This document shows, in pieces, positions 1 through 9,060 of a DNA stretch of 64,000 nt (positions within the stretch are counted from its first letter, which is position 1; each line of letters begins with the position of its first letter). Source of the DNA: an uncultured Lachnospiraceae bacterium (GTDB lineage: Bacteria > Bacillota > Clostridia > Lachnospirales > Lachnospiraceae). A model generated the notes under the pieces. It did not search any database, was not told the origin of the DNA, and saw only the letters and a list, made by a program, of their open reading frames with translations. The translations under genes and the position numbers were made by a program. The stretch covers positions 1 to 64,000 of the forward strand of contig CATKXR010000017.1 of the NCBI GenBank assembly GCA_949840805.1, written 5' to 3'.

Positions 1-75
1 GTTGAAAAAGATAATATTATCGCTTATAATCAAAAAGAACAGGCGATTATAGTTTTTACCATGGAGGAGATTTCT

Positions 76-303
76 ATGAGCATGCGGAAGATATATCGGG
101 AACTGGCGAAGAAACATGGGGTGAGTGTGAAGGAAATCCGACAGGATATGCAGGCGGCGCTGACAGAGGCATATACAAATCCTCTGAATAACAATGCGAT
201 TACAAAAGCTTACCAGAACAGGGTACCGCGTCATGACAAGATCCCTACCCCGGAGGAAGCGGTGCGTTATTTTGCGGGGGAATTGAAGAAGAACAGGGCA
301 TGA
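76..303 (+). CDS. Small Spo0A C-terminal-domain-like protein
   Basis: The 75-residue product has a run near its N-terminus (IYRELAKKHGVSVKEIRQDM) that resembles the helix-turn-helix part of the sporulation regulator Spo0A, without any receiver domain. Proteins of this size are often annotated as Spo0A-C-domain proteins in Clostridia, usually beside mobile DNA. The start at 76 is preferred to the ATG at 61 because the 61-68 sequence (ATGGAGGAG) is itself a ribosome-binding site placed 5-6 bases before 76. Function is not known; DNA binding is inferred from the motif only. Confidence 0.6.
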   Translation: MSMRKIYRELAKKHGVSVKEIRQDMQAALTEAYTNPLNNNAITKAYQNRVPRHDKIPTPEEAVRYFAGELKKNRA

Positions 304-410
304 ACTGCGCTGTATTTTACTGTGAGAAGATGAGAGGCTCCGGAAGAAGGAAAAGACAGAGGACAGGCGAAGAACCACTTCCCCAGAGAGTGCGGGAAAT
401 GGTTCTCTGC

Positions 411-734
411 TCATTGTTCCTGCAGCATGGCTTTGACAGCACCGAGAAGGATATGGATGTCCCGGTCGGAGCAGGACTCCAGCATATGGGCAAGCTGCGC
501 CCGCTCGGACCCTTCTGATGGCTGTTCCGGATAGAAAATACGGTCCGCCGAGATGTGCATGCTATGTATCAGCCGATAGACAGCAGGGAGCTTTGGGATC
601 TTCCCTTCATTTTCGATGGCGATAAGGTAGCGGCAGCTGATGCCGGCCCGCTCCGCCAGTGCTTCCTGTGTCAGACCGCAGTCCATCCTTGCGTTTTTGA
701 TTGCTATTCCAAAAAATTCATGTAAAACTTCCAC
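411..734 (-). CDS. XRE-family helix-turn-helix regulator
   Basis: This 107-residue protein has a Cro/CI-type helix-turn-helix in residues about 8-65: an IKNARMDCGLTQEALAERAG helix pair, a recognition segment around GISCRYLIAIENEGK and a following PKLPAVYRLIHSMHI helix. The C-terminal 40 residues are acidic and probably helical. It is transcribed away from cassette 1 and has a GGAGGTGAA site (complement) just before its start. The operator and target are not visible. Such stand-alone XRE proteins are typical of accessory DNA. Confidence 0.8.
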   Translation of the reverse strand: MEVLHEFFGIAIKNARMDCGLTQEALAERAGISCRYLIAIENEGKIPKLPAVYRLIHSMHISADRIFYPEQPSEGSERAQLAHMLESCSDRDIHILLGAVKAMLQEQ

Positions 735-985
735 TATTCGTTCACCTCCAGTAAGATTGTACTAATGGAAGGGGAAAAGCGGAATGAACTATTATTTCAG
801 TATTTACATGAACAATTTATCTTTGATTTTATCCGGTGACAACAGCATATACATAGCAAATAGAGCGTGGGAGGAACAGGGATGGGTTTATTTGACATTA
901 TGAGGGAGACTTGATTATTTTCCAGAAAAGGCATATAGTAAGGTTAGCTGTTTCTAACCAAAATATGAGGAGGATGGGATCCTTT
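735..985. other. Intergenic region between XRE and AraC genes
   Basis: No convincing gene lies here. The right half holds the promoter and palindrome listed at 911-959. A 10-codon ORF (MGLFDIMRET) with a good GGAGG site begins near 882, but it is too short to call. The 13-mer AAATAGAGCGTGG at 858-870 recurs at 9558-9570. Confidence 0.5.
911..959 (+). promoter_or_regulatory. Promoter and DtxR-type operator for the cassette 1 AraC gene
   Basis: TTGATT (911-916), a 17-base spacer and TATAGT (934-939) form a good sigma-A promoter. The palindrome GGTTAG-CTGTTT-CTAACC (942-959) starts two bases after the -10 and would cover the transcription start, so a bound repressor would block initiation. It belongs to the 11-member operator set of this window. 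Confidence 0.75.
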
Positions 986-1951
986 ATGACGAATCAATAT
1001 ATGAATATGCTGTATCATGATCTGCTTTCCAATTCGCCGCAGACTGTAACAATAGATATTCCGGCAGATATGGGAACAGGCCAGATCTCGCAGATTGTTA
1101 CAAAGCAGGGGGCGGTTGTTTCAGACTGGCGGATGAATTACTTTTCCGATGTGAACGTACAGGGAGTGAACAGTGAAGAGTATATCCAGCTTTTATTCTG
1201 CCTGAATGATGGTGTTACATGGAATATTGCAGGAGACCGGCAGAGCGCCAGCATACAAAAAGGGGAATCCTGTATTTACAGAGGCCATGGAAAAACAGAA
1301 TATCTGTGCTATTCGGGGAAAAGTGATTTCCTTTTCAAAAATGTTAAAATACCGGTTTCCTATTTTCATAAGATCCTGAATGATTATTTTGAAAATAGTG
1401 AGATGGATGCGTATGAAAAGAAATTGTTGACCGGGATATCCAAGATCAGCATTACACCATATATGGAACATATCTTTGCAGAGCTGAAGGATTTTGCAAA
1501 ATATCGTGGCGGCCTGGGTTATCTTTTTCTTGAGAGCAAGATTTTTGAACTCCTGTCCGTATATTTAAGTGAAGTTTTAGAGTTAAGGATTCTCGCTTCG
1601 AATTATCTTAGTATTTCAAAAAGTGACCGGGATGCGATCCTTGAGGCAAAAAGAATGATTGACAGTCAGCTTGCATTTGCTCCGGGCTGTGAAGAACTGG
1701 CGAGAAAGGTTAATATCAGTACCTCAAAACTGACAAAAGGCTTTTCCTCCATGTTTGGAATGTCGGTTCATGCGTATGTCATAGATCAGCGGCTGGAAAA
1801 GGCGGCAGGGCTGCTTTTGGAAAGCAACCTGAATGTAAGCCAGGTCGCCACATTGGTAGGGTATTCCAAACCGAGTAACTTTGCAGCTGCGTTTAAAAAG
1901 AAATATGGAGTGATCCCCAAAAACTATAAAGCAGAAAATATGATTGGATAA
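986..1951 (+). CDS. AraC-family transcriptional regulator, cassette 1
   Basis: The 321-residue protein ends in a double helix-turn-helix AraC/XylS domain, residues about 225-318. Its second helix-turn-helix (NVSQVATLVGYSKPSNFAAA) and the FKKKYGVIPKNY signature are clear. The N-terminal about 220 residues form a divergent sensing domain. The start at 986 follows a GAGGAGGA site at 967-974. Upstream in-frame GTG/TTG/ATG codons would put the operator palindrome inside the gene and are less likely. The gene lies directly before the cassette 1 ECF genes. Iron-siderophore AraC regulators such as YbtA, which activate ABC importer genes when ligand is bound, are the natural comparison, but the ligand here is unknown. 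Confidence 0.85.
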   Translation: MTNQYMNMLYHDLLSNSPQTVTIDIPADMGTGQISQIVTKQGAVVSDWRMNYFSDVNVQGVNSEEYIQLLFCLNDGVTWNIAGDRQSASIQKGESCIYRGHGKTEYLCYSGKSDFLFKNVKIPVSYFHKILNDYFENSEMDAYEKKLLTGISKISITPYMEHIFAELKDFAKYRGGLGYLFLESKIFELLSVYLSEVLELRILASNYLSISKSDRDAILEAKRMIDSQLAFAPGCEELARKVNISTSKLTKGFSSMFGMSVHAYVIDQRLEKAAGLLLESNLNVSQVATLVGYSKPSNFAAAFKKKYGVIPKNYKAENMIG

Positions 1952-2040
1952 GGGAGGCTGCTCTGCTTGTAGCTATAAAAAATACTGATTTTGGGTAGAA
2001 TGAAATTGATTTTGGGTTGGATTTGTGAATCGGAATTGAT

Positions 2041-2086
2041 AAAATGTGTGTCGTGGTTAGAGATTGCTAACCTCAACACACATTTT
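2041..2086. promoter_or_regulatory. Extended palindrome with DtxR-type operator before ECF S gene
   Basis: The core GGTTAG-AGATTG-CTAACC (2055-2072) is flanked by AAAATGTGTG (2041-2050) and its exact inverse CACACATTTT (2077-2086). The whole 46-base region is therefore a near-perfect inverted repeat. It lies 18 bases upstream of the cassette 1 S-component start. It could be a repressor site, an RNA hairpin in the leader, or both. Confidence 0.75.
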
Positions 2087-2104
2087 ATTTTAGGAGGAAC
2101 GAAC

Positions 2105-2710
2105 ATGAACAAAAAGTTAAATGCAAAAGACTTTATCCTGATCGGCGTTCTGACTGCCCTCATGTGGATCATCTGCATGATTATCAGCACGGTAATGAGT
2201 ATCGCCGGCCCTGTCACCAACGTATTCTATCCTGCCGTTACTGCAGTCCCGAATGGAATTGTAATGATGCTGTTGCTGGCAAAAGTACCAAAAAGAGGTA
2301 CGTTTACTATCTGCGGTACAATTCAGGGCATCCTGTTTCTGCTGGTCGGCGGATTCTGGCTGATCCCGGTTGCTCTGATCATCGGCGGTGTGATCTGTGA
2401 CTTTCTGATTATGGGAAGAAGCGAAGTCACTATGAGATCCATGATGATCGCCTATACGATTTTCAGCGGTATTTTCGCTTTCGGTGCGATTGTCGGCCCC
2501 ATGAGCTTTCTGCGGAACGCTTTTGTAGGCGCAATGGAGAAAAACAATATTGCGCAGGAATACATAGATGGCATGATCACAATAACATCCGGATTTATGC
2601 CGGTTGTCATTGTAGCTGCCGGATTGTTTGGCGGTCTGCTTGGGGGCTATATCGGACAGAAAACATTGAAGAAACATTTTATCAAGGCAGGGCTTGTATC
2701 AGCAAAATAA
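2105..2710 (+). CDS. ECF transporter substrate-binding (S) component, cassette 1
   Basis: This 201-residue, almost wholly hydrophobic membrane protein has about five to six membrane segments. It has the short charged N-terminus (NKKLNAKDFILIGVLTALM) and C-terminal LKKHFIKAGL typical of the MptD/Trep_Strep group of ECF S components. The S component binds the substrate and docks on the T/A motor. The start at 2105 follows AGGAGGAAC. Its stop overlaps the T-component start at 2710. Substrate is not predictable from sequence; the metal-type operator and the linked YbtPQ-like pair point to a metal chelate or haem-like compound. Confidence 0.85.
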   Translation: MNKKLNAKDFILIGVLTALMWIICMIISTVMSIAGPVTNVFYPAVTAVPNGIVMMLLLAKVPKRGTFTICGTIQGILFLLVGGFWLIPVALIIGGVICDFLIMGRSEVTMRSMMIAYTIFSGIFAFGAIVGPMSFLRNAFVGAMEKNNIAQEYIDGMITITSGFMPVVIVAAGLFGGLLGGYIGQKTLKKHFIKAGLVSAK

Positions 2711-3483
2711 TGATGGAAGAAAATATAAAGCAACTTATCACACAAAGACAATTTAAAAGGACAGCGGCATTAGACCCACGCTGTAAAGTGGCTCTGCTGA
2801 TCCTGATTGGCTGCGTCAGCTATTTCCTGAATGGAGAAGCAGCAAGTCTGATACTGGTGGTCACATTAGCATTCTTCACAGCTATTGGGAACGGCGCAAA
2901 ATGGGCGGCAAAAATGCTGGTGTTTTATATGATTGTAGCCTACCTCAATGCCCTGCTGCGCTATGTTTCCATTCCAGTGTTAAGCGTGATCATGAGTGTA
3001 TTCGGTGTGACCATTTTGAAATTGGTTCCTATTGCTATGATGGGCATATGGACTTTGCGCACGACACACATGGATGACCTTATGGTGTCATTACAGCGCC
3101 TGCGGCTCCCGCAGTCTGTCACGATTCCATTGGTAGTCATGTTCCGATACATACCTACTTTGAGGATCGAGTACCGCATGATCCGAAACACAATGGATAT
3201 CCGGGGGATCAGCGATACCCTCTGGAAACGGCTCTTTCATCCGGTTGCCACGGTTGAATATATTCTGATACCGCTGTTAATGCGCTGTCTGAAAGTGACG
3301 GATGAACTGGCGGCGTCCGGTACGACACGTGGACTGGAATTAGAGGAAAAAAGATATGCCCTGAACCATGTCCGCTTTTCGTGGCCGGAATATGCCGTAA
3401 CAATTTCAGGAATTGTCTTTTTGGCAGCTCTTTTGTTCCTCGACTATACCTCTATCGGGGAAATCATTATATGGAGGGTATAG
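2710..3483 (+). CDS. ECF transporter transmembrane (T) component, cassette 1
   Basis: The 257-residue product is an EcfT-type scaffold membrane protein. It has an N-terminal LDPRCKVALLILIG segment and about five membrane helices. It carries the two coupling Ala-Arg-Gly-like regions near RNTMDIRGIS and ASGTTRGLELEEK, which contact the ATPases. Its start overlaps the S stop by one base, giving translational coupling, and the A gene follows after two bases. This order (S-T-A) recurs in cassettes 2 and 3. Confidence 0.88.
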   Translation: MMEENIKQLITQRQFKRTAALDPRCKVALLILIGCVSYFLNGEAASLILVVTLAFFTAIGNGAKWAAKMLVFYMIVAYLNALLRYVSIPVLSVIMSVFGVTILKLVPIAMMGIWTLRTTHMDDLMVSLQRLRLPQSVTIPLVVMFRYIPTLRIEYRMIRNTMDIRGISDTLWKRLFHPVATVEYILIPLLMRCLKVTDELAASGTTRGLELEEKRYALNHVRFSWPEYAVTISGIVFLAALLFLDYTSIGEIIIWRV

Positions 3484-3485
3484 CG

Positions 3486-4952
3486 ATGATAACATTTGAA
3501 AATTTTTCTTTCCGCTATGAGGAAAGAAATGAGTTTACATTGAAAGATATTAACCTGACCGTCCAAACGGGAGAACTTATTTTACTGACAGGGCGGAGCG
3601 GCTGCGGAAAAACAACACTGATCCGCTCATTGAATGGGTTGATTCCACATTTCTATCCCGGAGAAATAAAGGGAAGTGTTTCACTGGACAGACAATCTTT
3701 GCTGGAATTGAAACCGTCTGAACTGGCCGGTAAGGTGGGAACTGTTTTTCAAGACCCACGCTCTCAGTTTTTTATGACAGACACTACACGGGAACTTGCC
3801 TTTGGTTGTGAAAATATGGGATTCTTCCGTGAAAAGACCATTGACCGTATCGCAAGATCAGTGACGGATTTAATGCTGTCAGATTATCTGAACCGCAGTA
3901 TTTTTGATCTGTCCAGTGGGGAGAAACAGCAGATAGCGATTGGATCGGTCTATGCGCTCCTGCCAAAAGTATATATCTTTGACGAACCTTCGGCAAATCT
4001 GGACTATGACGCCACAAAGCGGCTGGCAGAGATTATGAAGCGTTTGAAGCAGGAGGGCTATACAGTCCTTGTCGTGGAGCATCGCTTTTACTATTTAAGG
4101 GAATTGATCGACCGGGCATTTCTCATTCAGGATGGCAGAATTGCACAGGAATTTACACGGGAACAATTCTGTGAGCTGCCGGATGAAAGACGCATCCCTT
4201 ACGGGCTGCGGACAGTTTGGCCGGAGCGGGACGCAAAAGAATGCAGGGCAAAATCAAACGCCCATGCGTCCGGTAATGTCCTGGAGGTAAAGGACCTTTC
4301 CTTCGCCTATAAAAAGGAACCGGATATTTTGCGGAATATTAGCTTTGAAGCGTATGAGGGGGATGTGATTGGAATTTTAGGCCATAACGGTGCCGGAAAG
4401 ACCACATTGCTCTCGATCATGACAGGGCTGTTGAAAGAAAAAAGCGGAGCCATCTGTTATAACGGAAAAAAACTGTCTCCACGCCAGAGAAGGCATTTAT
4501 CCTATCTGGTCATGCAGGATACGGATTACCAGCTCTTTGCCAGCAGCGTGGAAGAAGAACTGTCATTAGGCATCAAAGACGATTGTACCGAAAAGGTTAC
4601 GGAGACTTTAGAGGCGCTGGAACTTAGCGCATATCGGGAATGTCATCCGGCCTCCCTTTCAGGAGGGCAGAAACAGCGGGTGACCATTGGCGCAGCTATT
4701 GTAAAGAACAGCCCGGTAATATTTTTTGACGAACCGACCAGCGGCCTTGACTACGATTCCATGGTGCGCGTCAGCCGCCTGATCGAGCAGCTTGCCAGTG
4801 CCGGAATCATCATTTTTGTAGTATCGCATGATTTTGAATTTATTACCCGAACTTGTTCGGAGGTGCTGCAGCTTGACGGTCAGGATTCCATAAAAAACGA
4901 AATCCTGACGCCGGAAATCCTGTTGGCGCTTTCAAAACAATATTTTGCATGA
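3486..4952 (+). CDS. ECF transporter double ATPase (A component), cassette 1
   Basis: The 488-residue cytoplasmic protein has two complete ABC ATPase domains. Domain 1 has Walker A GRSGCGKTT, Q-loop VFQDPRSQFF, signature LSSGEKQQ and Walker B VYIFDEPSANLD. Domain 2 has Walker A GHNGAGKTT, signature LSGGQKQR and Walker B VIFFDEPTSGLD. A fused A1-A2 is usual for dedicated ECF systems. The start at 3486 (MITFENFSF) has GGAGGG at 3474-3479; upstream in-frame codons overlap the T gene. It energises uptake by the S and T proteins encoded just upstream. Confidence 0.9.
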   Translation: MITFENFSFRYEERNEFTLKDINLTVQTGELILLTGRSGCGKTTLIRSLNGLIPHFYPGEIKGSVSLDRQSLLELKPSELAGKVGTVFQDPRSQFFMTDTTRELAFGCENMGFFREKTIDRIARSVTDLMLSDYLNRSIFDLSSGEKQQIAIGSVYALLPKVYIFDEPSANLDYDATKRLAEIMKRLKQEGYTVLVVEHRFYYLRELIDRAFLIQDGRIAQEFTREQFCELPDERRIPYGLRTVWPERDAKECRAKSNAHASGNVLEVKDLSFAYKKEPDILRNISFEAYEGDVIGILGHNGAGKTTLLSIMTGLLKEKSGAICYNGKKLSPRQRRHLSYLVMQDTDYQLFASSVEEELSLGIKDDCTEKVTETLEALELSAYRECHPASLSGGQKQRVTIGAAIVKNSPVIFFDEPTSGLDYDSMVRVSRLIEQLASAGIIIFVVSHDFEFITRTCSEVLQLDGQDSIKNEILTPEILLALSKQYFA

Positions 4953-5086
4953 AGTGCTGTTCTTTAGCAGTTCATGCATGAGTAAGTAGCGGCGCTGGAC
5001 ATCCGGTGGATGTCCGTTCAGCGCGGACCGGAACGGAGTGTAGACGCGGATTACGAATATCCGCTTAAAGAATTGGAGGTCTTGTT
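4953..5086. repeat. Structured intergenic element between ECF and ABC genes
   Basis: This 134-base gap holds two inverted repeats: GGACATCC-GGT-GGATGTCC inside GCGCTG...CAGCGC arms, and GCGGAT...ATCCGC. There is no T-run, so it is not a standard terminator. It resembles the palindromic intergenic repeats common in Lachnospiraceae and may tune expression of the ABC pair relative to the ECF genes. Confidence 0.45.
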
Positions 5087-6871
5087 ATGTTCAAGAAAGT
5101 ATTTGAGTATGCGGGGCCGCACAAAAAGGACTTATACAGCGCAACTTTTATTGTACTGCTTAGTGTCCTTATGGGGGTACTGCCTTTTGTGCTGGCCTAT
5201 CAGGTGATTTCTCCGCTTATCATGAGGGAAACCGCGGGGAGCGGGTATGTGTCCCTGCGTGTAATCGGCGTTTTGATCTGCCTTATTTTGCAGGCTGTTC
5301 TTTACGGATGGGGGCTGAATGTTTCCCATAAGGCAGCATACAATACCCTGCTCAGGCTGCGGACTGCCTTACAGAAACGCTTTGAATCCCTTCCGCTCGG
5401 ATTTATCCAGGACAAGGGAACAGGCACGATCAAAAAGCTGTTTGTGGATGATGTGGACAGTCTGGAAGTATTGCTGGCACATTCCCTGCCGGAAGGGATC
5501 GCCAACCTTATGATTCCGCTGGCGATTTATATTGCCATGTTCTTTATTGACTGGAAGCTGGCTCTGCTGTCACTTGCGTCAATCCCTGTCAGCTTTGCGG
5601 CCATGATGATCATGTATTCTGTCGGCATGAAAAAAATGGGGCCGTATTATATGGCCGGACAGAAAATGAACAATACCATTATCGAGTATATCAACGGCAT
5701 GGAGGTCGTAAAGGTATTCAACAAAGATGCTGAATCTTATGAGCGTTTCCGCAGGGACATTTCCAATTATCGGGATTGCACGCTTGGCTGGTATAAAGCG
5801 TCATGGCCCTGGATGGCGGTTTACAGCAGCCTGCTCCCCTGCACGGTTATCCTTACCCTGCCTTTGGGCGCGTGGTTTGTACTTTCCGGTTATTCCACTC
5901 TGCCGAATCTGATTCTCATTCTCTGTCTGTCGCTTAGTATCGGTATTCCACTGTTAAAATCATTGGGATTCCTGCCGACTATGCCGCAGCTCAACTATAA
6001 AATTTCTGCTTTGGAGCAGGTATTGGAGACTGCGCCCCTAAAACAGACAGAAGATACTTTTCATGGGAAGAGCCTTGATATTTGTTTCGACCATATCACT
6101 TTTGGATATGAGAAAGCCCAGCCGGGGCCGGATGGGAAACCAGTGGTGACAATGGATGAAGTAATCACAGATGTCAGCTTTACTGTAAAAGCCGGACAGA
6201 AAACGGCTTTGGTCGGTGAATCCGGTTCTGGAAAAAGTACACTGGCAAAGCTATTGATCCATTACTATGACCCGCAGAAGGGAAGTATTTCTATCGGAGG
6301 GCAGAAATTAACTGAAATGAGCCTGGAGGCGCTGAATGATCTGATTTCTTATGTAGCACAGGATCAGTATTTGTTTAATACCTCTCTGCTTGAAAATATA
6401 CGGATGGGGAGACCGGGCGCAACGGACGAGGAAGTCCTTCAGGCGGCAGAAAAGGCACAATGTATGGAATTCCTTGAAAAATTACCGCAGGGAATCCGAT
6501 CAATGGCAGGCGATGCCGGTAAGATGCTTTCCGGCGGCCAGCGCCAGCGCATATCCCTGGCCCGTGCAATCCTGAAAAATGCCCCCATCATCGTCCTTGA
6601 TGAAGCGACCGCATATGCCGATCCGGAGAATGAGGAAAAAATGGAGGCGGCGATTGCGGAACTGGTAAAGGGAAAGACATTATTTGTGATCGCTCATAAA
6701 CTTCCTGCCATTATGAACGCCGACCAGATTTGCGTCATAGAACATGGAAAGCTGGCTGCAACCGGTACTCATCAGGAACTGCTTAAGACCTGTGGGGAAT
6801 ACCAGAAATTATGGAGGGCAGCACAGGTCAGCGCTGAATGGAAAGTAAACACCATAAAGGAGGGGAAGTAA
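5087..6871 (+). CDS. ABC transporter, fused membrane-ATPase, P-type subunit, cassette 1
   Basis: The 594-residue protein has an exporter-fold membrane domain (six helices, residues about 1-310) followed by an ATPase domain. The ATPase has Walker A GESGSGKST, signature LSGGQRQR, Walker B IIVLDEATAYADPENE and H-loop VIAHK. The D-loop is AYADPENE instead of the usual SALD form, as in the partners at 13712, 29085 and 39284. This marks it as the P member of a heterodimer with the next gene. Exporter-fold pairs of this sort (YbtP/YbtQ, IrtA/IrtB) import ferric siderophores, so direction of transport cannot be assumed from the fold. A 14-residue linker sits between the A-loop region and Walker A. 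Confidence 0.88.
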   Translation: MFKKVFEYAGPHKKDLYSATFIVLLSVLMGVLPFVLAYQVISPLIMRETAGSGYVSLRVIGVLICLILQAVLYGWGLNVSHKAAYNTLLRLRTALQKRFESLPLGFIQDKGTGTIKKLFVDDVDSLEVLLAHSLPEGIANLMIPLAIYIAMFFIDWKLALLSLASIPVSFAAMMIMYSVGMKKMGPYYMAGQKMNNTIIEYINGMEVVKVFNKDAESYERFRRDISNYRDCTLGWYKASWPWMAVYSSLLPCTVILTLPLGAWFVLSGYSTLPNLILILCLSLSIGIPLLKSLGFLPTMPQLNYKISALEQVLETAPLKQTEDTFHGKSLDICFDHITFGYEKAQPGPDGKPVVTMDEVITDVSFTVKAGQKTALVGESGSGKSTLAKLLIHYYDPQKGSISIGGQKLTEMSLEALNDLISYVAQDQYLFNTSLLENIRMGRPGATDEEVLQAAEKAQCMEFLEKLPQGIRSMAGDAGKMLSGGQRQRISLARAILKNAPIIVLDEATAYADPENEEKMEAAIAELVKGKTLFVIAHKLPAIMNADQICVIEHGKLAATGTHQELLKTCGEYQKLWRAAQVSAEWKVNTIKEGK

Positions 6872-8647
6872 ATGCTTGCATTGTTTTCAAGAATTTTAAA
6901 ACTCTCCGGCAAATATAAAGGCCGGATCCAGGGGGCGTTTGTATGTGCTTTTATGGAATCCATACTTGCAAAAATGCCTGTCTTTCTGGCATTTCTTGTA
7001 CTCTCTGGATTCTATCAGAAAACTTTAACCGGAGCGGACTGCCTGCATATCGGGCTTGGACTTGTCGGTGTAGTGATTGCACAGGCTGTCGTCCATTATC
7101 TCTGCGACAGGCTGCAAAGCGCTGCCGGATATATGATCTTTACGGATAAGCGAATGGAGCTTGGGGGACATCTTCGCAGGTTGCCCATGGGATATTTTAC
7201 TTCCGGCAATATAGGGAAGATCAGTTCGGTACTCAGCACAGATATGATATTCATTGAGGAAGTTGCCATGAGTACCCTCGGAAATATGATGAGCTATATG
7301 CTCTCTGCCCTTATCCTGCTGGTATTTATGTTCTTTCTGGACTGGCGGCTTGGTCTGATTGCCGCAATCGTGACGCTGCTTGCATCGTTTGTCGCAAAGG
7401 GTATGAACAGGGTTTCCCTGAAAGAAGCTGCCGGGCGGCAGGAACAAAGCGAGCATTTGACGGACGCTGTTCTTTCTTTTGCCGAGGGAATCGGCGTAAT
7501 CAAAAGCTATAACCTGATTGGTGAAAAATCAGAAGAACTGACCGATAATTTCAGACGTTCCAGAGATACGTCAACCGAGTTTGAACAAAAAATGACACCC
7601 TGGACAAGAGGGCTGAACATCTTGTATGCTTTTGGGATCGCCGGCATTTTTGCGCTCTCTGTCTGGCTTGAACAAAGCGGCTCCCTCTCTTTGCCTTATC
7701 TGCTTGGCGTGCTGCTTTTTGTCTTTGATCTGTTCGGGCCATTAAAGGCATTATATGGCGAGGCTTCCCGCCTTACTGTTATGAACGCAGCTTTAGACCG
7801 GATTGAAGAAGTCCTGAATGAAACGGAATTGCCGGATAAGGGTACACAGCATATTTCTAAAACCAATCCTGATTGCCTGGAGGTTTGTTTTGACCATGTG
7901 GCTTTTGCTTACGAAGGTGGAGCAGCGGGAGGTCTGGGCGGTCAGGACAAAGAAGTGCTGCATAATATCAATTTTTCCATGAGGAAAAATACAATGACTG
8001 CCCTTGTGGGACCATCTGGCGGTGGAAAATCTACGATTGCGAACTTGTTGGCCCGTTTATGGGATGTGAAGTCCGGTAAGGTCATGATCCATGGTACGGA
8101 TATTCGGAACGTCCCGCTTTCTGAATTGATGAACCAGATCAGCATGGTTTTCCAGCGTGTGTATTTGTTCCAGGACACGATCTATAACAATATCAGTATG
8201 GGAAAACCGGACGCTACCGAGCAGGAAGTTTATGAGGCAGCTAAGAAAGCTCGCTGTTACGATTTTATTATGGCATTGCCGGAAGGGTTTCAGACCATGA
8301 TCGGCGAGGGCGGAGCTACTCTGTCCGGTGGGGAAAAGCAGCGTATTTCTATTGCCCGCTGTATATTAAAGGATGCGCCGATTGTAATATTGGACGAAGC
8401 GACAGCCAGTGTTGATACGGATAATGAGAGTTATATTCAGGAGGCGATCAGTGAGCTGGTGAAGGGTAAGACTCTGCTTGTGATCGCGCACCGCCTGAAT
8501 ACCATTCGGGAGGCCGACCAGATCCTGGTGATCTCGGATGGGCGTATCAGTGAACAGGGTACACATGATGAGCTTATGGCTAAAGCCGGAATCTATCAGG
8601 ATTTTGTGAATATCCGTAAAAGATCATCTGGCTGGAGCCTTACATAA
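6872..8647 (+). CDS. ABC transporter, fused membrane-ATPase, Q-type subunit, cassette 1
   Basis: The 591-residue partner of the preceding gene starts directly after its stop, behind AGGAGGGG. It has a six-helix membrane domain, then an ATPase with Walker A GPSGGGKST, signature LSGGEKQR, Walker B IVILDEATASVDTDNE and H-loop VIAHR. The canonical D-loop contrasts with the P subunit. The stretch after the A-loop tyrosine (YEGGAAGGLGGQDKE) is longer than normal and is weakly similar to the in-frame repeat described for cassettes 2 and 3. Confidence 0.88.
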   Translation: MLALFSRILKLSGKYKGRIQGAFVCAFMESILAKMPVFLAFLVLSGFYQKTLTGADCLHIGLGLVGVVIAQAVVHYLCDRLQSAAGYMIFTDKRMELGGHLRRLPMGYFTSGNIGKISSVLSTDMIFIEEVAMSTLGNMMSYMLSALILLVFMFFLDWRLGLIAAIVTLLASFVAKGMNRVSLKEAAGRQEQSEHLTDAVLSFAEGIGVIKSYNLIGEKSEELTDNFRRSRDTSTEFEQKMTPWTRGLNILYAFGIAGIFALSVWLEQSGSLSLPYLLGVLLFVFDLFGPLKALYGEASRLTVMNAALDRIEEVLNETELPDKGTQHISKTNPDCLEVCFDHVAFAYEGGAAGGLGGQDKEVLHNINFSMRKNTMTALVGPSGGGKSTIANLLARLWDVKSGKVMIHGTDIRNVPLSELMNQISMVFQRVYLFQDTIYNNISMGKPDATEQEVYEAAKKARCYDFIMALPEGFQTMIGEGGATLSGGEKQRISIARCILKDAPIVILDEATASVDTDNESYIQEAISELVKGKTLLVIAHRLNTIREADQILVISDGRISEQGTHDELMAKAGIYQDFVNIRKRSSGWSLT

Positions 8648-8658
8648 AGGAGGCACAG

Positions 8659-9060
8659 ATGAAGATCCATGCGTCGGGCGAGGATTATTTGGAGGCGATA
8701 TTGATACTGCAAAAGCAGATGGGAGAAAGTGTGGTGCGATCGATTGACCTTGCCCGGCACATGGGATTCAGTAAGCCGAGCATCAGCCATGCGGTAGGTG
8801 TTCTGCGGGATGGCGGGTTTCTTGAAATGGATAAAGACGGCTCTCTCCATTTGACAGATAAGGGCAGAGAAGTAGCAGAGAAAATATATGATCGTCATCG
8901 CTTTTTTACAGAACAACTTATTGCGGTTGGTGTGGACGAAGTAACTGCAGAGCAGGATGCCTGTCGGATTGAACACGCGATCAGTGATGAAGCCTTTCAG
9001 AAATTAAAGAATGCAATAATATCGGGAGGAAAACAGTATGGTAAACATCCTGGTGGTTGA
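8659..9060 (+). CDS. DtxR-family metal-dependent regulator, copy 1
   Basis: The 133-residue protein contains the winged helix (recognition helix near SKPSISHAVGVLRDGG) and the dimerisation/metal domain. It lacks the C-terminal SH3/FeoA-like domain of full-length DtxR. The sequence QDACRIEHAISDE gives Cys102, Glu105 and His106, which match the primary metal ligands of DtxR in both order and numbering; H80 may be an ancillary ligand. Position 9 is Asp, as in MntR, rather than the DtxR Met10. Iron is therefore the likelier cofactor, but manganese cannot be excluded. Its last 23 bases overlap the next gene. It is the leading candidate to bind the GGTTAG-N6-CTAACC sites. A near-identical copy lies at 18891. 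Confidence 0.88.
   Translation: MKIHASGEDYLEAILILQKQMGESVVRSIDLARHMGFSKPSISHAVGVLRDGGFLEMDKDGSLHLTDKGREVAEKIYDRHRFFTEQLIAVGVDEVTAEQDACRIEHAISDEAFQKLKNAIISGGKQYGKHPGG

Noticed and set aside
300-518. 72-codon ORF on the plus strand after the Spo0A-like gene
   Set aside because: It overlaps the XRE gene on the other strand, has no ribosome site and an irregular, Arg-rich composition.
7025-7456. 143-codon minus-strand ORF under the cassette 1 Q-type ABC gene
   Set aside because: It lies wholly within a conserved coding gene and has no ribosome site; the composition is that of an antisense shadow.
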